Positions 35,091 to 44,008 of a stretch of 64,000 nucleotides of DNA are shown here, in pieces. The notes beneath the pieces were generated by a model. That model saw only the letters and a list, made by a program, of their open reading frames with translations. It ran no database searches and was not told the DNA's origin. How positions within the stretch are numbered: the first letter of the stretch is position 1; every line of letters starts with the position of its first letter. The stretch comes from an uncultured Bdellovibrionales bacterium (GTDB taxonomy: Bacteria; Bdellovibrionota; Bdellovibrionia; Bdellovibrionales; UBA1609), in NCBI GenBank assembly GCA_903833275.1, contig CAILEP010000031.1:1-64000 (forward strand), written 5' to 3'. The position numbers and the translations under genes are program-made.

Positions 35091-38000
35091 TTAACGCTGA
35101 AACCAGAATTTACTAGCGCGGGCCTTGATAACGTCGAGCGCACTTAAGCTCGCTTTGATGGCAAGAGGCCCAGGGTCAAGGCAAACAAATTTGTCAAATT
35201 TGCGACTGCTATCAAATGAAGCCTTCGAGAAGGTATCGGATAACGGCCGAATATCAATCGTCTCAACTGGGCGCTTCAATAGTTCGAGTAGCGACGACGG
35301 CTCGATTGATTTTTCGCTCACTCCGTCAACAGAAGAATTCAGGTGAAGAGCTGCTGAGCAAGGCGCGTTGTATCGACCCGAAACCTGGTTTTGAAGGTCG
35401 GCGAAAGCCGAGTAAGTGTAATAAACCAGCAAGTAGCGGTCGAGCGCATTGTAGTATGCTGTTGCTTTGGCCCGAGCTAAAGCGCTATTCAGAGAGTTGT
35501 CGGCAGTTGGGCCCTTAAATCTTAAATACACTCCATGGTCGAGCTGAGGCATGCCCGCTGCAATTAAATTTGCGAACGAACTGTAAGCGTAGTTTGTGAC
35601 TTTTGCCAAGTTCAGCTTGCCGGCGTCACTACCAGCTAGAAGGTTTTGCGAAATTGATTTTGTGCCGAAATATTTCTGATACAAATGGCTCATCCATCTT
35701 ACCTGGCCTCCCATGCCTCGATTGCCGAAGAAAAGTCGACCGTCCCATGCCGGCGTGGCCAACATTTCTTGATACTCGGGGCCGCCCCTCGATATAGATT
35801 GAAGTGTCGGCAAACCTCTAAACTCTAAATTTAGTCGGTAGATATTAAGACCTGACTGATTGCTGAGGATTCTATCTGTGGCCTCATCTTGGTAGCCGAT
35901 ATCCAAGCTGAAACCGCCGTTAAATGCGCGCGTAGTGCAAGCAAAGAAGCCCGATTTGCCATTGCGGTCTTGGCGCATTAAGCTCAACAATTGAAAAGGC
36001 TTTAATCCATCAAACTCTTTTGTTGCTGCGCCAACGCGTTTCTGCAAATCAGAGTTAATTTGAAACATACCTATTTCGCCATCGCAGGCGGGGTAGAATG
36101 GTGCAATTTCTTTTGCGTTCGCGTCCCGTTTTTCGAAGTTAATAATGTCGCTCGGGTCAACATTGCTTGCGCCATCATCGCCGGGCGAACTCGGGCCATA
36201 ATGATTTGTGTAGCTATTGAGTGCGTAGCTCCAGAGATCATTTCGAGCATTTACGACGTCTCTTAAAGAGCGCAACAAGCTATATCGAAGTGCCGCCTGA
36301 AAATAGGACGACCCCGTCGTGCGATCATAGAAGCCTTGTATTGATTGACCCATTTCTTTTGCGCGATCAAGAAGTTCAATGCTAACGCCATTTGGCTTCT
36401 CCTTGGTGTAGCGAACAATCCACTCAACATACTTATGCCAAACATCAAGATTCGGCAGCACATCTGTTCGTAAGAGCGGCTGAAGAGATTGGAGACTCGT
36501 TGCAAGCACATTTTTCGCATTTGCATTGTTTTTGTCAGACATCGGATTGTTGAGATAAAAACTGAAAATTTGACCGGCCATATTTGAAAGAAACAGTGGT
36601 TGATTGAACAGCCGTTGCTCAGAAGTAATAAGATTCGAATCAGGCATTAAAAGAGCTATGACTTGGGCCACCTTGTCAGATTCAGCACCCGATTGCGATC
36701 GCGCTCGACCATTGGATTCAAATTCTATATTGGCGAAAATGTGAGCAGCATCGCCGATATTCACCTGCGCCCGACCTATCGAAATTGCTAAGTTATTGGC
36801 CGTGGACGTAATTTGATTTTGGTTAACGTTACGACCACTTTGATAGAGCCCGCCGACCAACTGCTCGATCAATGCGCGGCGAGTGTCATCAGCATGCGCA
36901 ACCGACTTTAAAAGGGGCGAGTTTTGCACACCTATTTTTGTCGTCACCCAAAGGTTTTGGTCGACGCGATACTCAAGAGTATTTAACATTTTCTTGATGT
37001 CAGCGAAATTTTCAACGGTGATGTGAATCAAAGCGGTCACCTTTTGATCGAGAATTTCAAGCTGTCTGCCAATGGCTTCGAGGGCCGAGGCTTCGCCCGC
37101 TGAAGACTGCCAGGCGCTGTAGGTGTTATAAACCAATAGTGCACACGAAAAGTAAAAGTTAAATGAGATCGACGATTCGGCGGCATTGAGATATTTCGCG
37201 CCTTCAGCAACTGACATCTCACCCGAGACTTTTTGCGCGGCCGCCACCATCCCTTTCTGCGCGAGATCAAGTGAATGAAGCCCGAGCACCATGTGCGCGA
37301 CCGAAGCGAATCGCCGTTGGTCTTGCATATCACTACCGACGAAGTGACCCGCTAATTCGAAATAATTTTGCATTTCTGTGTGTAGAATCTCATCGTCTAA
37401 CCGCTCTCTTTCATAGGCCACTTGGGTTTTGTTAGCCTGGGCCTGCGCCTCTTGAGCGTGCGAGCGAGAGGCCGATTCGCGCCGAGCGCGTTCATTGAGG
37501 GCCTTTAAGTATTTTAGACCTTCAATTTGATTTGTAAGCGAAACGGCCATATTACGATTCATCTTTCTCAACTCGAGTGCGCTTTCGACCTCGGGCAATG
37601 AATCACCTTTTGAAACAGGAACCCCGACGCGGCCGTCGATAGCCCCGAAGAGCGTTCGCTTACAACCGTGAAATTCGGCTTCACAAAGGTCAACTTCATG
37701 TCGAAGCTGAGCCGAAGCATCGACAATGCTCATTGATTTGCGCCGTTCAAATTGGCCAATGTCGTACATTTGAGAGCCAATTTCGATTCCGTCTTTCAAC
37801 ACCTTGAGGGATGTGGCCCCGGCAGCCAATGCCAATGGTATAAGACCTAAACCACCGGTACCGGCAACAGCTGCTGTGCCGGCTATACCAGCCCCAAGCG
37901 CAGTTAAATCTGACGTCATTCCAAGTGTGGCAGAGGCGATTTTGAATTTGTCTAACCCGACCCCCATGACAGGCGTGATATCGTCGACATGAAGCTCAAG

Positions 38001-38246
38001 GCCTTGGCGATATCCTCTTACGGCTTCAACAATAAGTGCTGGGTTGTCATTGCGAACGAGGCCGGTCATTACATAGCGCTCGTATATTTGCTTTTCGGCC
38101 TCAGTGGGCTCGATGGTCACATAAATCTCATTACCAGAGACCCGAATATCATATTTAGGATTATCGTCGGCCCGGCTGACAGAAAACGTCAGACCGTTTG
38201 TAGAAATCGCCAGCGCCAAGGCTAGGTTTATCATTTTATTTTTCAT
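35091..38246 (-). CDS. Large exported protein, paralogue of the divergent lipoprotein
   Basis: AAAGGAGA lies 4 nt before the ATG. The 1051-aa product has a signal peptide (ending near SRA|DDN), a long Gly/Ala hydrophobic stretch at about residues 112-150 that could insert in a membrane, a charged coiled-coil-like part (about 260-300), and a large C-terminal half. The C-terminal region shares patterns with the divergent 461-aa lipoprotein: ALDRYLLVYYTYSAFADLQ here against AFARYVVAYYTLAAFAELP there, and FYDRTTGSSYFQAALRYSL against FYDQTIASVSFQQSLKYSL. No known family is recognised. The amphipathic N-terminal part could be pore-like, but that is speculation. Confidence 0.75.
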   Translation of the reverse strand: MKNKMINLALALAISTNGLTFSVSRADDNPKYDIRVSGNEIYVTIEPTEAEKQIYERYVMTGLVRNDNPALIVEAVRGYRQGLELHVDDITPVMGVGLDKFKIASATLGMTSDLTALGAGIAGTAAVAGTGGLGLIPLALAAGATSLKVLKDGIEIGSQMYDIGQFERRKSMSIVDASAQLRHEVDLCEAEFHGCKRTLFGAIDGRVGVPVSKGDSLPEVESALELRKMNRNMAVSLTNQIEGLKYLKALNERARRESASRSHAQEAQAQANKTQVAYERERLDDEILHTEMQNYFELAGHFVGSDMQDQRRFASVAHMVLGLHSLDLAQKGMVAAAQKVSGEMSVAEGAKYLNAAESSISFNFYFSCALLVYNTYSAWQSSAGEASALEAIGRQLEILDQKVTALIHITVENFADIKKMLNTLEYRVDQNLWVTTKIGVQNSPLLKSVAHADDTRRALIEQLVGGLYQSGRNVNQNQITSTANNLAISIGRAQVNIGDAAHIFANIEFESNGRARSQSGAESDKVAQVIALLMPDSNLITSEQRLFNQPLFLSNMAGQIFSFYLNNPMSDKNNANAKNVLATSLQSLQPLLRTDVLPNLDVWHKYVEWIVRYTKEKPNGVSIELLDRAKEMGQSIQGFYDRTTGSSYFQAALRYSLLRSLRDVVNARNDLWSYALNSYTNHYGPSSPGDDGASNVDPSDIINFEKRDANAKEIAPFYPACDGEIGMFQINSDLQKRVGAATKEFDGLKPFQLLSLMRQDRNGKSGFFACTTRAFNGGFSLDIGYQDEATDRILSNQSGLNIYRLNLEFRGLPTLQSISRGGPEYQEMLATPAWDGRLFFGNRGMGGQVRWMSHLYQKYFGTKSISQNLLAGSDAGKLNLAKVTNYAYSSFANLIAAGMPQLDHGVYLRFKGPTADNSLNSALARAKATAYYNALDRYLLVYYTYSAFADLQNQVSGRYNAPCSAALHLNSSVDGVSEKSIEPSSLLELLKRPVETIDIRPLSDTFSKASFDSSRKFDKFVCLDPGPLAIKASLSALDVIKARASKFWFQR

Positions 38247-38538
38247 CGAATCTCCTTTTTGCTAAAAGTTACCGACGGACACTAGGGCAAACAAAATGCC
38301 AAGCCGGATCTCGGCTCAAATAGAATAGGTAGCGGGATCAAATTGTAATTTCGTTATGGCGTCCGAGTTGTCTCAAATCCTACACAAAATAGTCCAAGAT
38401 TGGAGACAGCCGCTCGATCGGCGAGCGCAATGGCCGTTTTGCGGCACCTCCGCTATGGCCCTTGTATTGCACATGTTGGCCTTTGCGAACTTTATGAGTG
38501 AGCTTAATGCTTTAAGACTAAGAAAGTGAGAGATGCGT
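38247..38538. promoter_or_regulatory. Divergent control region of the two paralogous exported-protein genes
   Basis: No coding frame is supported here. The two genes start outward from it, so it must hold both promoters, but no convincing -35/-10 pair is identified by eye. Confidence 0.4.
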
Positions 38539-39924
38539 ATGAAGAAGTTACCATCAGTTATAGTTGTGGCCGGTATCGTCACGGGTATGATCGCCTGCAC
38601 GAATTCGAGCAACTCGATTACGAGCGACTCGGGCGTAACGACCGCTCAAAAAAAGAAAGAAGAAGCGGTCCAGGCAGAAGAGGCCGCAGCAAAGCAAAAA
38701 GAACTCAATGTCTTTAATATGCTTATTGCCAATACGAAGCTTGAAAATAGCGATACGCTTAAAAAGCTCGTGCGTTCTGACAACTCGCGAGGGTTTAGTG
38801 ATTTCAAAGTTAATATTAATCAATTGAAGCAGAATTGTCTTAGCTTAAGCCCCTCAGTTTGGCCAAATTCGACATACCAACAATGCCGCAGCGAAATTGA
38901 AAAGTGGGCGCGCCTTGACGAGCGCAGCCAATCTGTCGATGAATCTTGGCTCCATCAATTATTTAACTATGGCCAAAATAAAATTAGCTTTTCTACAGCC
39001 ATTCTCGGCGGATCAGGCCTCCAATCTGACGCTTTTAGCCTACCCGTCGTCGATGCTCTTTTCGCTCGATCTATTTTTCAACGTAATTTAGACGATCTTG
39101 GCAGTGATGAGATGGCAAAGCCGGCCGCGCAGGATTTAAAAAATGCTATCGCTGGGCTCGATCGCGTTTTCAGTTTGCAGGCGATGATGAATCTTGGAGT
39201 TTGGGCTTCTAGTGCCGAGCTTATAATTCAATTTGCACAAAAAGAGGCCAAGCCGGCTCTCTCTTACGATCTAATTAACTTATCGTATGTGCAAGGTACG
39301 ATTATTGAGTTCTTTTATGACCAAACCATCGCCTCAGTGAGTTTTCAGCAATCTCTTAAGTATAGCCTCGAAAAGGCCTTGGGCGATTTGCTCGATTCAA
39401 GAAATGCTTTTTTTAAAGATTCGATCGCCAAATCAAAGCAAGTAAGTCTTGAAGCTCAACTAAATGAGGCTGTGGCGTCGGCAAAAGATGTGACCCCTCG
39501 ATATATTGATCGGCGAGGTCTCTGGCTAAAGGCGAAGAAAGACCCCGCAAATGAAGCTGGCGCCCGCTACAACGAGGCTTTTGCGCGTTACGTAGTGGCT
39601 TACTATACTTTGGCTGCCTTTGCTGAGTTGCCTAAAAAGCTGGCTGCCACCGACCCTAAATTTGCAAATGGTTTAAATATGGTCCAGAACTGCCGTGCAA
39701 CTCTTCAAATTGATGACGGGTATTCTTTCGTTCGCTCGACCCAAGCAGCGCCCATTCGCCCTGATCTTCTCGGCAATAAGCTCAATTTTCAGCTTGAAAC
39801 CATTAGCAGCGAGCCTTTTTCAAAGTTCTTAGAATATAGCAACCTGGATTGTCAGTCGGGGCCACCTTCTCTTATCAAGAAACACCTCGGCGCCCTCAAA
39901 GAAATTCTTGAACGTGCAAAGTAA
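38539..39924 (+). CDS. Lipoprotein, short paralogue of the divergent 1051-aa protein
   Basis: The product has a lipoprotein signal (MKKLPSVIVVAGIVTGMIAC) followed by an Asn/Ser linker and a Lys/Glu/Ala-rich helix. ATG 38539 is chosen for its spacing from GTGAG; an ATG two codons earlier is possible. Its C-terminal ~300 aa align by eye with the end of the divergent gene's product, including NCRATLQI against PCSAALHL and FLEYSNLDCQSGPPSLIKKH against FDKFVCLDPGPLAIKASLSA. The genes share a 292-nt divergent control region and probably act together at the envelope. Family unknown. Confidence 0.75.
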   Translation: MKKLPSVIVVAGIVTGMIACTNSSNSITSDSGVTTAQKKKEEAVQAEEAAAKQKELNVFNMLIANTKLENSDTLKKLVRSDNSRGFSDFKVNINQLKQNCLSLSPSVWPNSTYQQCRSEIEKWARLDERSQSVDESWLHQLFNYGQNKISFSTAILGGSGLQSDAFSLPVVDALFARSIFQRNLDDLGSDEMAKPAAQDLKNAIAGLDRVFSLQAMMNLGVWASSAELIIQFAQKEAKPALSYDLINLSYVQGTIIEFFYDQTIASVSFQQSLKYSLEKALGDLLDSRNAFFKDSIAKSKQVSLEAQLNEAVASAKDVTPRYIDRRGLWLKAKKDPANEAGARYNEAFARYVVAYYTLAAFAELPKKLAATDPKFANGLNMVQNCRATLQIDDGYSFVRSTQAAPIRPDLLGNKLNFQLETISSEPFSKFLEYSNLDCQSGPPSLIKKHLGALKEILERAK

Positions 39925-39960
39925 TAGATTTTTGAATTAGACTTTTTTGCGATCATACCG

Positions 39961-40182
39961 TTGGCAGAAACGAAGGCCGTCGACTCAGCTGATATTCGTG
40001 TCAGCGGACTAGAGGCCAAGGTTTGCCGTCGATTCGATATTTGGCTAAAAATCGGGCATCTTCAGCCAATTTATAAAGTGTCATTGGTCATGGAGAATCG
40101 CACTCTATCACAACTTTTGGACCAGCTTGATAGTCGGGGCCAAGTGATTGAGCCAATCGAAGAAAATTTTCTTGAGGGCTAG
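39961..40182 (+). CDS. Possible small protein (73 aa), weakly supported
   Basis: A TTG-initiated frame with no ribosome-binding site. The C-terminal part (MENRTLSQLLDQLDSRGQVI) looks protein-like and could itself start at ATG 40090. It overlaps the convergent secreted-protein gene by 95 nt, which makes one of the two doubtful; the other has a signal peptide and is preferred. Confidence 0.25.
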   Translation: MAETKAVDSADIRVSGLEAKVCRRFDIWLKIGHLQPIYKVSLVMENRTLSQLLDQLDSRGQVIEPIEENFLEG

Positions 40183-40420
40183 CGTATGTATTTATTCTTT
40201 CGCCTCGGAAAAATATCGAAACAATCACACCAGCCTCACTTTTTAAGATGCCTGCAACGACATCCGAATTATTAATATCAAAGTGCCCTCTGGCTAAATC
40301 GTGCTTCATCACATATTTGTTGTTATTAGCAGTTGCCTTACAAGTCGCTCGATCAAAATCAAAAGCGAATGTATTAATCGAATAAATGAGTAAAAAAATT
40401 GTGATGTAAGTTTTTTTCAT
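40088..40420 (-). CDS. Small secreted protein of unknown function
   Basis: ATG 40420 begins a clear signal peptide (MKKTYITIFLLIYSINTFAF, cleavage near AFA|FDF); an upstream in-frame start at 40477 would precede it with non-signal sequence. The 110-aa product has a cysteine at each end of the mature part (ATCKA, IECDSP). Not recognised. Its 3' end overlaps a weaker convergent frame. Confidence 0.6.
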   Translation of the reverse strand: MKKTYITIFLLIYSINTFAFDFDRATCKATANNNKYVMKHDLARGHFDINNSDVVAGILKSEAGVIVSIFFRGERINTYASPQENFLRLAQSLGPDYQAGPKVVIECDSP

Positions 40421-40589
40421 CAGGCCCCCCCAAGTCTTTACCGGCCACAAATATCGCAAGCACAATTTAATGTCCATGAAAACAATGGTTTTAGGCCATG
40501 CCGTGGTCGGCGATAAAATAGTTAAAAAACATTTAAGCGCGAGATCTCGTGCGCGAGGTCACAACTTCTTTACAGGCAACCCAAGGCCA

Positions 40590-40748
40590 CTAGTCGCTGG
40601 CCGTAATAATCTCGCAGACTCTGATTTGATAAGGCTTCTCATCGTGATCACAACTCATGACGCCGACTAATTTATTTCCGGTTTCATTAAATTCGAGGGC
40701 GATGATATCGCAATGGTCGGCGGGGCACCCATAGTGACTATTTTTCAT
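40590..40748 (-). CDS. Small Cys/His-containing protein (52 aa) coupled to the LysR gene
   Basis: A 52-codon frame starts 11 nt before the LysR stop (ATGAAAAATAG contains both). The product contains YGCPADHCD, a CxxxxxC with His, and later SCDHDEK and RVCEI: four Cys and several His that could bind metal. The sequence looks coding throughout but is too short for a family call. Translation could be coupled to lysR; no separate ribosome-binding site is visible. Confidence 0.4.
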   Translation of the reverse strand: MKNSHYGCPADHCDIIALEFNETGNKLVGVMSCDHDEKPYQIRVCEIITASD

Positions 40749-41598
40749 GGCGGAGCATTTCAGAAAAATGACTTTTTAAATCGGCGACCACTTGCACGTG
40801 CGTTTTTCGATAGTAGGGCTGTCGATAGAATTGTAGATAAACGGAGACCCATAAAATTTGCTTGGGGCTGACGACTTCAAGGTCTTTTTCGGCCTCTAAT
40901 AAATGTTTCGGCAAAATAGCCATACCGTAGCCATTTTTTACTCCATCTATAATGCCATAAACATCATCGAGATATCGCATCTTTTTAGGGTGGTGATCTG
41001 ATTTCAAATGAGCAAAATAGCCCTTAGTAATCGGATCATTCTCGTCGTGATCAATATAAATTTGAGTGTCGGGGTGCTTTTTGGATCTCGTGAGCACATT
41101 CTCTTCAAACCCTAAAAAAATACTTTCAACATCGGCAGAGGCGGCCTTTCGATTTGTTATTATATAGTCGGCTTCAGAGCGCTTTAGCAGGTCTTCTAAA
41201 TCTCGTATTTCTTTTGTAAACAACTGAATTGATAACTCAGGATTTTTGACCATCATTTTTTTTAAGGCCGGGATAACAAGCGAGCGATTGACTGATGAAA
41301 AACCACCGATTCTGACCACGCCACCAAACCCTTCTTTTGACCCCTTTAGTTTCTGTAAAAGATCAGATTCTGAATACTCGTTGACTTGGCAAAACCTCAA
41401 AACTTCTTGGCCGGCTTCAGTTAGGCGCACAGACGTGCGATCACGAATAAAAAGGGTCGTTTCAACTTCTTCTTCAAGCTTTGCAATTCTTTGAGAAAGT
41501 GCCGACTGAGTGACGTTTAGTATTTCTGCGGCTTTTGTAAAGTGCAATGTTTTAGCAATCGCGTAAAAGGCTTCGAGCTGTGATGAGTTCAATTTCAT
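40738..41598 (-). CDS. LysR-family transcriptional regulator
   Basis: The N-terminal winged HTH is classical: LNSSQLEAFYAIAKTLHFTKAAEILNVTQSALSQRI then AKLEEEVETTLFIRDRTSVRLTEAG. The remaining ~200 aa are the substrate-binding domain. Length 286 aa is typical; the closest type by eye is the ArgP/IciA-like group, but the effector is unknown. It is divergent from the secreted-protein gene at 41702 with 104 nt between, a usual arrangement for a LysR and its target. Confidence 0.92.
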   Translation of the reverse strand: MKLNSSQLEAFYAIAKTLHFTKAAEILNVTQSALSQRIAKLEEEVETTLFIRDRTSVRLTEAGQEVLRFCQVNEYSESDLLQKLKGSKEGFGGVVRIGGFSSVNRSLVIPALKKMMVKNPELSIQLFTKEIRDLEDLLKRSEADYIITNRKAASADVESIFLGFEENVLTRSKKHPDTQIYIDHDENDPITKGYFAHLKSDHHPKKMRYLDDVYGIIDGVKNGYGMAILPKHLLEAEKDLEVVSPKQILWVSVYLQFYRQPYYRKTHVQVVADLKSHFSEMLRHEK

Positions 41599-41609
41599 TT
41601 GATTAGAAT

Positions 41610-41621
41610 ATCTTATTAGAT
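41610..41621. promoter_or_regulatory. Short dyad in the lysR divergent region
   Basis: ATCT-TATT-AGAT lies in the AT-rich gap between lysR and its divergent neighbour and fits a LysR-type half-site dyad; support is positional only. Confidence 0.25.
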
Positions 41622-41701
41622 GATTAAATCAATTAATTTTACATGGACAGATCGCTAACGGTACACATAGGCATAGTTACTTAACAAATTTGGGGGTTCA
41701 T

Positions 41702-42238
41702 ATGAATAGAGTATTTTTGGCATTGGTCGGTTTAAGCATTTTTACAACAGGTTACAGCAGCCTTAGCTTTGCTGAGAAATTGAATTGTTACGTTTCAAGC
41801 TCTAGGCGATTCTTCGCGACTATAGAAGAAGGGGCGCCAGGCGATAGCAAAGCCACTATTACCTTGGCAAGCGGTGCAAAAAAAGAGGCGAGTTTTTCTC
41901 AGAGTGAGCAGTCGGATATAGGTGGATGTATCACTTTTACCAAAACCACAAAGGAGTTTTCATATTTCTATGACTCCACCATTTTGCTTTCTGCCGACAT
42001 AGTTAGGGGGCACCCCAACACAAGATGTGCCGGTATGGGTAGCGATGAAATTTCGTACGCCGGCTCTTACTCTCATCCGAGCCGACTAGAAAATCCGGAG
42101 CCAACGCAACTTACATGCTTTGTGGTGCCAGGCAATGTTGAAGGCGAGCCATCGTATCTTAAAATTGGCAAATGTGAGCCCCTCACCGGATGTGAGTATG
42201 CTCGTTGTATGTCTGATATTGCACACCAGTGCAAATAG
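41702..42238 (+). CDS. Small secreted protein divergent from LysR
   Basis: GGGGG lies 6 nt before the ATG. The 178-aa product has a signal peptide (cleavage near SFA|EKL) and a mature part with six or more cysteines (NCYVSS, GGCITF, TRCAG, TCFVV, KCEPLTGCEYARC), so disulfides are likely. No family is recognised. It may be controlled by the adjacent LysR protein. Confidence 0.7.
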   Translation: MNRVFLALVGLSIFTTGYSSLSFAEKLNCYVSSSRRFFATIEEGAPGDSKATITLASGAKKEASFSQSEQSDIGGCITFTKTTKEFSYFYDSTILLSADIVRGHPNTRCAGMGSDEISYAGSYSHPSRLENPEPTQLTCFVVPGNVEGEPSYLKIGKCEPLTGCEYARCMSDIAHQCK

Positions 42239-42328
42239 AACCCGTCGATACCGGGCGCTGGGCCATTTAGTAGAATGTTTTTGATGCTGAAGAGAGGGTG
42301 GCCAAGCACTGGCGATACCACTAGTAAC

Positions 42329-42700
42329 TTAGGTTGGCCAAAATAAGAGCCAGCCACCGCACACGACGACGGCTATCGCGCCGACAAGGTGAATATAGGA
42401 CGTCTTTTTATCACCATGTTTTCTGACGACTAAAAAGTCAGAAATTGCGACTACAGCAACGCAAATATTTATGGCGCCAAGAGTGTGCCATTCAGACAGA
42501 TAAAACAGGATCAGAACCGTAAGCCCAATAAATACGTCTCGAATCCCGGTACTTACAACATAAGGTAGCGTTGCGTCGTTCGCCGCAATTCCAAACTTAG
42601 TAGACATTGGTTTCGGACGAATAACAGCACTTATCCCAATGATGAGCGTAACAAGTCCGACAATGAGAGCTACATAGTGAATGATATTTTCTAGATTCAT
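42329..42700 (-). CDS. DUF4267-type small membrane protein
   Basis: The 123-aa protein has four transmembrane segments (about 8-28, 52-68, 74-90, 103-120). FGIAANDATLPYVVSTGIRDVFIGL matches DUF4267, in which an FGI-start loop and a GxRDxxxG motif are conserved. Function unknown; such proteins often sit near small regulators. Its ATG overlaps the stop of the signal-peptidase remnant (ATGA). Confidence 0.75.
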   Translation of the reverse strand: MNLENIIHYVALIVGLVTLIIGISAVIRPKPMSTKFGIAANDATLPYVVSTGIRDVFIGLTVLILFYLSEWHTLGAINICVAVVAISDFLVVRKHGDKKTSYIHLVGAIAVVVCGGWLLFWPT

Positions 42701-42888
42701 GTGTCCTTAATGCTCACTAGCGTGTCGCCAATTCGTTCATCGTAAAAGACTTCTACAGATTCAGGAGTCGCGAGACGCATTTTGCCCGCTTGATCGCCGT
42801 TTAGCAGCTTTCCATTAATCGCGACAAATCCATTTTGAATTTCAATGTGATCCCCTGGTAACCCGATCAGATGTTTCGCGAGCACACA
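42697..42888 (-). pseudogene. Remnant of an S26 signal peptidase-like gene
   Basis: A frame ending at 42697 reads LIGLPGDHIEIQNGFVAINGK, the box around the catalytic lysine region of S26 signal peptidases (RxIGLPGDxxxxxxGxxxINGK). The N-terminal catalytic serine segment is missing upstream, where only a frame overlapping another gene remains, and the C-terminal MGDNRxxSxDSR box is absent. It is probably a broken leftover. Confidence 0.55.
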
Positions 42889-43288
42889 TCGTATGACCCG
42901 ACGGATAGCCGTTGGCTTCTGAATCAGCCACCCAATCACCAATGTCATTGATGAAGTTCTTTGTCGCGCCATTAACGACCTCACCATTGTGGTATTCATT
43001 ATGCCACATGAGATGAAAATTTGAATTTTCACAGAATGATTTAATCGATAGCTTGTCGCCATCAGCCGAGTTTATTTGATACCAATTGCCGTCGGCAATG
43101 TATGTTTCAGTCCTAAAGCCTTCGTCGAATTTGTAAATTGCATTCCCACTCGATGGGGTTGATTGTGAAACCTCGACGCTCCAACTATTTTGACCTCTAC
43201 CGCAGTTCCATCTGCCAGATAAATTTGGACAAGCAACCGTGGGATAGCCAGCAACAGAAATCAAAAATAATATAAAAGTCTTAGTCAT
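42842..43288 (-). CDS. Secreted protein with an altered C-terminus
   Basis: The product has a short signal peptide (MTKTFILFLISVAGYPTVAC, possible lipobox-like end) and a beta-rich ~100-aa body with cysteines (GRWNCGRGQNSW, SFCEN). The opening CPNLSGRWNCGRGQNSW and the following strands look like a small extracytoplasmic beta domain. The last ~17 codons overlap the signal-peptidase remnant in another frame, so its true end may have been lost in the rearrangement. Family unknown. Confidence 0.6.
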   Translation of the reverse strand: MTKTFILFLISVAGYPTVACPNLSGRWNCGRGQNSWSVEVSQSTPSSGNAIYKFDEGFRTETYIADGNWYQINSADGDKLSIKSFCENSNFHLMWHNEYHNGEVVNGATKNFINDIGDWVADSEANGYPSGHTMCARETSDRVTRGSH

Positions 43289-43355
43289 AATAATCTCCTA
43301 ATTTTCCGTTTAGGCTAAAACGGATTAGTGGAGATGTAAACAAAACCCAATGTAA

Positions 43356-43787
43356 TTATTCACTTCGTCTCATATCGACTTCAGGCAATTGAACGACCGC
43401 TGACGTTTCGGCAATTATGTTGCCGAGGCCAATTGTGCCGATAAAGATAAGTTTAGCTTCATTGAGGTCTGCTAGGCCGAGTTGATACAAATCATTTAAG
43501 GTTACGGATATACTGCTGCTACTGCCAGTAGACTCATTTTTATTGGTGCCAGTCACTGAAACTAAAATAACACATGTCGGTTTTCTCGCCCCATTGCTTG
43601 CTTTGGTTTTAAAGCAGGCGATTGGTCGTAGCCCGAGCTTACCCTCTACTGAACCGCCATAATGCGCAGAAACTATAATCCGTCTGCCTGCGGGGTCTAA
43701 TTTTGCAGACAAGCCATTTACTTCGCCATCGGCGAAGCCTGTTGAAGAAATGGCTAAAAGACAAATTATGGCATAAAGGGCTCGCAT
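43356..43787 (-). CDS. Small secreted protein of unknown function
   Basis: GGAGC lies 6 nt before this ATG, which opens a signal peptide (MRALYAIICLLAISSTGFAD); the in-frame extension to 43835 lacks one. The mature ~120-aa part is Ser/Val-rich and beta-like, with two cysteines (ACFKTK, TCVIL). No family recognised. Same strand as the neighbouring secreted-protein gene. Confidence 0.65.
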   Translation of the reverse strand: MRALYAIICLLAISSTGFADGEVNGLSAKLDPAGRRIIVSAHYGGSVEGKLGLRPIACFKTKASNGARKPTCVILVSVTGTNKNESTGSSSSISVTLNDLYQLGLADLNEAKLIFIGTIGLGNIIAETSAVVQLPEVDMRRSE

Positions 43788-43973
43788 ATATTGCTCCTGG
43801 TTAGTAATGACCAAATCTAAGGGGTAATAGAGCAATTAAAGGGCCAATTTTTTGATACTTAAAATGTAATGAGTTGAGGCCACGCATGCGCTTGTTGGGT
43901 ACCACTGTTGCTTTCGCGAAACATCTCAGGTGTAGTCAATCGTTTGTTTCTGACATGCTAAATACAAAATAAC

Positions 43974-44001
43974 TTGATTGTACGTATTTTGTATGTACAA
44001 T
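43974..44001 (+). promoter_or_regulatory. Promoter with palindromic operator for brnTA
   Basis: TTGATT (43974-43979) and TACAAT (43996-44001) are spaced by 16 nt. A 23-bp palindrome (43978-44000; arms TTGTAC and GTACAA with inner TA/TA) covers it, as expected for autorepression by BrnA. The predicted start of transcription is close to the GTG of brnT. Confidence 0.65.
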
Positions 44002-44008
44002 AGAGGTT

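Noticed and set aside
42297-42310. GCCAAGCACT in the gap after the LysR-divergent gene
   Set aside because: It shares ten bases with the family-B core but has no A/T-tracts, palindrome or tag.
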